In this document: one piece after another, positions 60,542 to 64,000 of the stretch
Position numbering within the stretch: position 1 is the first letter of the stretch
Layout: every line of letters begins with the position of its first letter
DNA from: Ciborinia camelliae
Lineage: Eukaryota > Ascomycota > Leotiomycetes > Helotiales > Sclerotiniaceae
Length of the DNA: 64,000 bases
Direction of reading: 5' to 3'
Assembly (NCBI GenBank): GCA_025890175.1
Contig: JANPYM010000011.1
Coordinates: 147,669-211,668, forward strand
Translations under genes and position numbers: made by a program
Notes under the pieces: generated by a model
What the model saw: only the letters and a program-made list of their open reading frames with translations
The model's database searches: none
What the model was told of the DNA's origin: nothing

Positions 60542-60652
60542 AATTGGGAATTGGGAATTGGGAATTGGGAATTGGGAATTGGGAATTGGGAATTGGGAAT
60601 TGGGAATTGGGAATTGGGAATTGGGAATTGGGAATTGGGAATTGGGAATTGT
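60542..60652. repeat. Perfect heptamer array (AATTGGG)n
   Basis: About 16 uninterrupted copies of AATTGGG. The perfection points to recent expansion. It is low-complexity and open in frames on both strands. Confidence 0.95.
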
Positions 60653-60757
60653 ATGATATTGTTGTATTATTGTGTATAATATCTACATTAATCGTATAGA
60701 GATTATATCACTGTCGGGAATACAAAATACAGATAGATGCTGTGTATCCTGTAACTT

Positions 60758-61208
60758 CAGGGTTGGGCATAGGATAGGGTAGGGTAGGGTAGGGTATACC
60801 CGGGGTAACCCGGGGTAAAACCTGGTGGGTTGATTACTTTATTTCTTTTTCACAGGATCAGATGATCATTTTCTAAAATGTTTTAGATATTTGGGGTACC
60901 TGTGGGTATATTATATATTATCTGATTGTTTAATATGGTTGTTTAATATAGTTCAACTGTCCAAATTTTGAAGGGGGGAAAGGGGGGGGGTTACGGTTAG
61001 GGTTACAATTTGATTTTGATTTTTTAGGGTTAAATAAAAAGTAAATATAAAGTTGGGAATAGCTTCAACTTTAGACGATAGCATTAGACGATCACATGAT
61101 ATATACCCGCGGGTTTTATAGGGTAACCACCCCGTAGAATCCAGCAGGGTAGGGTAAACCACCCGGAGAGGTGAAATACTCCGGGTAGGGTACGGGTGCC
61201 CAACCCTG
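60758..61208. mobile_element. MITE-like element with 12-bp terminal inverted repeats
   Basis: CAGGGTTGGGCA at 60758-60769 is mirrored by TGCCCAACCCTG at 61197-61208, an exact 12-bp terminal inverted repeat. The subterminal parts are GGGTAGGGTA-rich in opposite orientation (60776-60799; 61144-61194). Length is 451 bp with no coding capacity, so it would be a non-autonomous DNA transposon. CAGGG ends are common among hAT elements. A 7-bp direct repeat ATCCTGT lies at 60746-60752 and 61209-61215, touching the right end but five bases from the left end, so the target-site duplication is not clean. Confidence 0.6.
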
Positions 61209-61248
61209 ATCCTGTTATATCATATTACAACTTCTATCGATAAAGTCT

Positions 61249-61983
61249 GTGCAATACTTCAGAGCAAATTCATTTTGCGTGTCCCGGCAGATCTCGCAAA
61301 TGGTTAGCCAAGCAGAATACACCATGTTACAGTTGGAAATTTACGGCAGCTTTATTGCGGGACCGGATATCATCGCTCTTCTCAAACGCTTTTCACCACT
61401 CAAACCTTTCGGGATGGAAATCTGGTTTCTCCAAATGATTATAGATATAGGCTGTTCTCCTTGGCATGTGATTGAGGGACTATCATATTTGAAGTATCGC
61501 TTGGAAGCACTCGAGATATATTGTGTGAATAGCCAAGCGAAGGATATAGAAACTTGGTCACTGGCCGGATTGGAGGTCCTGGAAGTCTTAAAATTGGACG
61601 TTTTGGCGATATTGCCAGGTAGAAGAGGCAAAAGGAAGATTTCGGTCCCTGGGCACCCCTTGTTGACAAGACTTCCCAACACATTGAGATCTTTGCATTT
61701 GGATTTCTTCAAAAATCGACGACATGATGTGACGGATACTTGGGTTCAATCATGTGACCTCGTTGACACGGGCATGGGACGTGTTCCGTTCCGCATCTGA
61801 AGCATATCTCGTTGGCAACGATTCCTCCGTGGCCTTCCGAAAGTGCTCAACCTAGGCTTATACTATCCAGGTATCGTCTTTGGCCAAAGCTTTCGAGAAA
61901 GTGTAAGAAGAGAGGAATTGATGTCACTTTGGAAGCCCCTGGATTTCGTAAACACTATCGACATGAAGAAAGTGTTGATATAA
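61249..61983 (+). pseudogene. Truncated F-box-family paralog with premature TGA
   Basis: A frame of 183 codons (61249-61800) resembles the C-terminal half of the F-box-family protein encoded just downstream (62548-63963). Compare VIEGLSYLKYRLEALEIYC here with IMEGLSHLKHCLKGLSIFLG there, and LPGRRGKRK...LLTRLPNTLRSLHLD with LPGTEDPW...IFPCTLISLRLN. After the TGA at 61798-61800 the same frame stays open for 60 further codons to TAA 61981-61983 with convincing protein sequence (WQRFLRGLPKVLNLGLYYPG). The N-terminal half with the F-box is absent; the MITE-like element ends 40 bp upstream. Truncation plus the in-frame stop make a pseudogene the best call. Confidence 0.68.
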
Positions 61984-62547
61984 AGTAGTTCTACATACAC
62001 TAGCTTAGTCATCGAGTTAAGTTATATGGAATCTCCGATTCCATAGAACTTAGCTCGATACACAATAATATAATGATTGATAGAAAGGAACAAAATATGA
62101 TAGTCTTACTGGTTCAGATATGAAGCCTAACGATATCCAAAGAATGTTATCATTACGGGGCTACAAAGGCATGATAGGTTCATGAGTTTCATATCTCAGT
62201 AATTTCTTGGTATCCAGATATCAATTACAGAACGCACTTGCCAAACATAAGATTCTTTCCTAATCTTGTGGTGAACATCTGGGTTGTTCTTTCCATTCGT
62301 CAACGTTCACTTGCATGCTCAATCTGGAGGTAAAACCAGTTCAGAAATTCCATCACCAAAAGTTTTGCAGAAATACTTGGAACGACATTATATATCAACA
62401 TTCCTAACTAGGAGCCATAAATACTCACTACGCCCTTTTTTGGCATTGATTCATAAAATAGTCTTCAAAACTTACCATTGATGTTGAAAGCTTATTACAC
62501 CAAATCCGTCCTGATCCGCAGAAAAACAAGGCTCGACATCCGCACAA
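61984..62547. other. Spacer between F-box copies
   Basis: No gene. A palindrome-like segment, AACTTAGCTCGATACA / TAGTCATCGAGTTAAGTTA (62004-62062), flanks TGGAATCTCCGATTCCA (62027-62043), which could form a hairpin. Confidence 0.4.
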
Positions 62548-63963
62548 ATGCATAATACCGGCAAAGTCCTCTTCGAAAGCCTTCCAACAGAAATCCTTTA
62601 CAATATCACAAAGAAACTGGTAGAGGAACAATATGCCAACGTTTATTCCCACCCCACACTATCGCTCAGCAGGTGCTCCAAACAACTTCACCTTGTTGCT
62701 CTTCCAAGCTTATACCGCCGTATAATAGCAACGAATATGGAAATGCTGAGGCTCTTGATAAAAGCCATTTCCAAGTACCCGGGCCGTGTCAGCTTGGTGA
62801 AATATATTGATCTGACCTATTTTGATCGTTTTGAATACGGTATTAAAGGCTCAACCTGGGTAGTTATGAATTCTTCGTCCGTTATGCAAAGCACCGAAGA
62901 AAATATCTGGAAATTGTATACCCATAAACGTTCAGCCCGCAAGCAATCGCTGAAATCATGGAGGAACGCGATCGATATGGCGACCCAGGACATGTCATTC
63001 TGGTCTTTCTCGGCAGTATCTATAATCTTATTTCCCAAATTAAAGAAGCTCTTTCTTCCTAATCTTTTTAGGCCAATGCAATCAGGCGATTCGCTATTCT
63101 TTTTTGGATTCTTTGAAAAAGTTGCAGGAGCCGAGATGTGCCGTGGTTTGAAAAAGGCTCCTTTGATTGCGCTGAATAATCTATCCATCGAAGCGATCGA
63201 CTCGCAAAGGCCAGGGATGTTCTCCAGGTCATTGTTACAGACTCTCACGCTGCAGACTCTGCAGACGCTCGAGCTACATTTCCTATTTATCAAGAGCTCG
63301 GCATGGACGATGTACCCAAAATTCTCAAACTCAACACTTTTGGGTTTGAACATAACCAGCTGTGACATTCTTCCTCATGAACTCCTCAAACTTCTTAAAA
63401 TTTTCACTTCCCTGCAAACTTTCTCTTATAAAGAGAGATGGCCGCGTTATGGAGGGTGTATCAGCGATAATCTGGCGATTTCCTTTCCGGAAATCATGGA
63501 GGGATTGTCTCATCTCAAACATTGTTTGAAAGGGTTAAGTATATTCTTAGGCAATCATGCTCAAATGAGTATAGACTTCTCAATGCTACATGAATTTATG
63601 GTGCTCGAAAAATTGGAAATCAGTGTTTCCACATTACTGCCAGGTACGGAAGATCCCTGGTCATCGGTGTTAGGACGTCAATTGAGGCATATATTTCCCT
63701 GCACACTGATATCGCTGAGGCTCAATTGCGACGGGGTAGGAGAAGAATATCTGACGGTTATGCTACAAGAGCTACGCGAGCTAGTGGGGGAAATGAAGGG
63801 GTGCATGCCTAATTTAAGGGAAGTGCAATTCAAACATTTTCTTGGTCACGACTCGCATTCTTTCACGAGCCATTCAGAATGCGGCATATATGAACGCTAC
63901 CCTCTGTTAGCAAAACTCTCAGCTGAGTTTGAGGAAAATGGGGTCGTTCTGAGAATCTGTTGA
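62548..63963 (+). CDS. F-box-type protein, hypothetical
   Basis: A single exon of 471 residues. The N-terminal segment LFESLPTEILYNITKKLVEE (about 8-27), followed by LSLSRCSKQLHLVALPSLYRRI, has the F-box pattern (L..LP.EIL..I...L; then S..CK.L). F-box proteins bind Skp1 and recruit targets to SCF ubiquitin ligases. The rest is leucine-rich without an obvious repeat register, as is usual in the large fungal F-box/LRR-like families. It contains LTLQTLQTLELHFLF-type stretches, including a local duplication CTGCAGACTCTGCAGAC. A broken relative lies directly upstream, indicating tandem duplication. The target is unknown. Confidence 0.75.
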   Translation: MHNTGKVLFESLPTEILYNITKKLVEEQYANVYSHPTLSLSRCSKQLHLVALPSLYRRIIATNMEMLRLLIKAISKYPGRVSLVKYIDLTYFDRFEYGIKGSTWVVMNSSSVMQSTEENIWKLYTHKRSARKQSLKSWRNAIDMATQDMSFWSFSAVSIILFPKLKKLFLPNLFRPMQSGDSLFFFGFFEKVAGAEMCRGLKKAPLIALNNLSIEAIDSQRPGMFSRSLLQTLTLQTLQTLELHFLFIKSSAWTMYPKFSNSTLLGLNITSCDILPHELLKLLKIFTSLQTFSYKERWPRYGGCISDNLAISFPEIMEGLSHLKHCLKGLSIFLGNHAQMSIDFSMLHEFMVLEKLEISVSTLLPGTEDPWSSVLGRQLRHIFPCTLISLRLNCDGVGEEYLTVMLQELRELVGEMKGCMPNLREVQFKHFLGHDSHSFTSHSECGIYERYPLLAKLSAEFEENGVVLRIC

Positions 63964-64000
63964 GTGTCAATGTGTTGTTGCCATTGTCAAAAAAAGATAC

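Larger units (their letters stand above)
59529..60757. other. Intergenic, repeat-rich
   Basis: No gene. GATGAAGGATGAAG-type repeats (59906-60020), (TTTGAC)n at 60058-60082, GTTGGTGGTTAGTGG-type repeats (60085-60160), (GTTGAAA)n at 60293-60330 and the heptamer array at 60542-60652. The long minus-strand frames are translations of these arrays. Confidence 0.7.

Noticed and set aside
60542..60652. CRISPR-like array
   Set aside because: Seven-base units without spacers; a simple tandem repeat in a eukaryotic genome.
60776..61150. Telomere-like TAGGG repeats
   Set aside because: The unit is GGGTA-type and irregular, lies inside an element with inverted ends, and occurs in both orientations, so it is not a chromosome end.

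Overview
The window looks like nuclear DNA of a filamentous ascomycete, most likely a leotiomycete (Sclerotiniaceae-like). The basis is short GT-AG introns of about 47-90 bp with CTRAC-type branch sites, a dispersed single 5S rRNA gene, one extremely AT-rich block of the kind left by RIP, intergenic DNA full of TACCTACCTA/AGGTAGGTA motifs and simple repeats, and typical fungal gene families. I rebuilt intron-exon structures by hand. In each multi-exon model the exons sum to an exact multiple of three, and the internal frames agree.

Layout. 1-3030 is the AT-rich block. 3.4-18 kb is gene-poor: an ATX1-type copper chaperone, a 5S rRNA gene, a small coiled-coil ORF, an SCP2-type thiolase and minus-strand remnants of eroded genes. 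18.1-43.2 kb is an accessory island rich in fungal cell-death and incompatibility families: a NACHT-TPR NLR (STAND) protein, divergently paired with a SERAC1-like alpha/beta hydrolase; an unrecognised 8-exon gene; an amino-acid permease; an S8 subtilase followed by a gasdermin-like gene, the arrangement known from het-Q2/het-Q1 of Podospora; and a 1673-residue protein with a fungal STAND-type N-terminus and a J-domain, beside its decayed partial copy. 47-59.5 kb is housekeeping and transport: an alpha-glucoside-type MFS transporter, mitochondrial FAD glycerol-3-phosphate dehydrogenase and an UNC93-like MFS protein, separated by long, gene-free, microsatellite-rich DNA. 60.5-64 kb has a heptamer minisatellite, a MITE-like element, a broken F-box-family copy and an intact F-box gene.

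How it fits together. The best candidate for a biological system is the subtilase/gasdermin pair at 31.9-34.7 kb with the NLR/hydrolase pair at 18.1-23.8 kb. In fungi such proteases cut gasdermin-like proteins to release a pore-forming form and kill incompatible or infected cells. The gasdermin-like gene here carries a 4-bp tandem duplication that shifts its frame near the 5' end, so this allele may be dead or may start further in. Functional links between the two pairs are inference from proximity and family knowledge.
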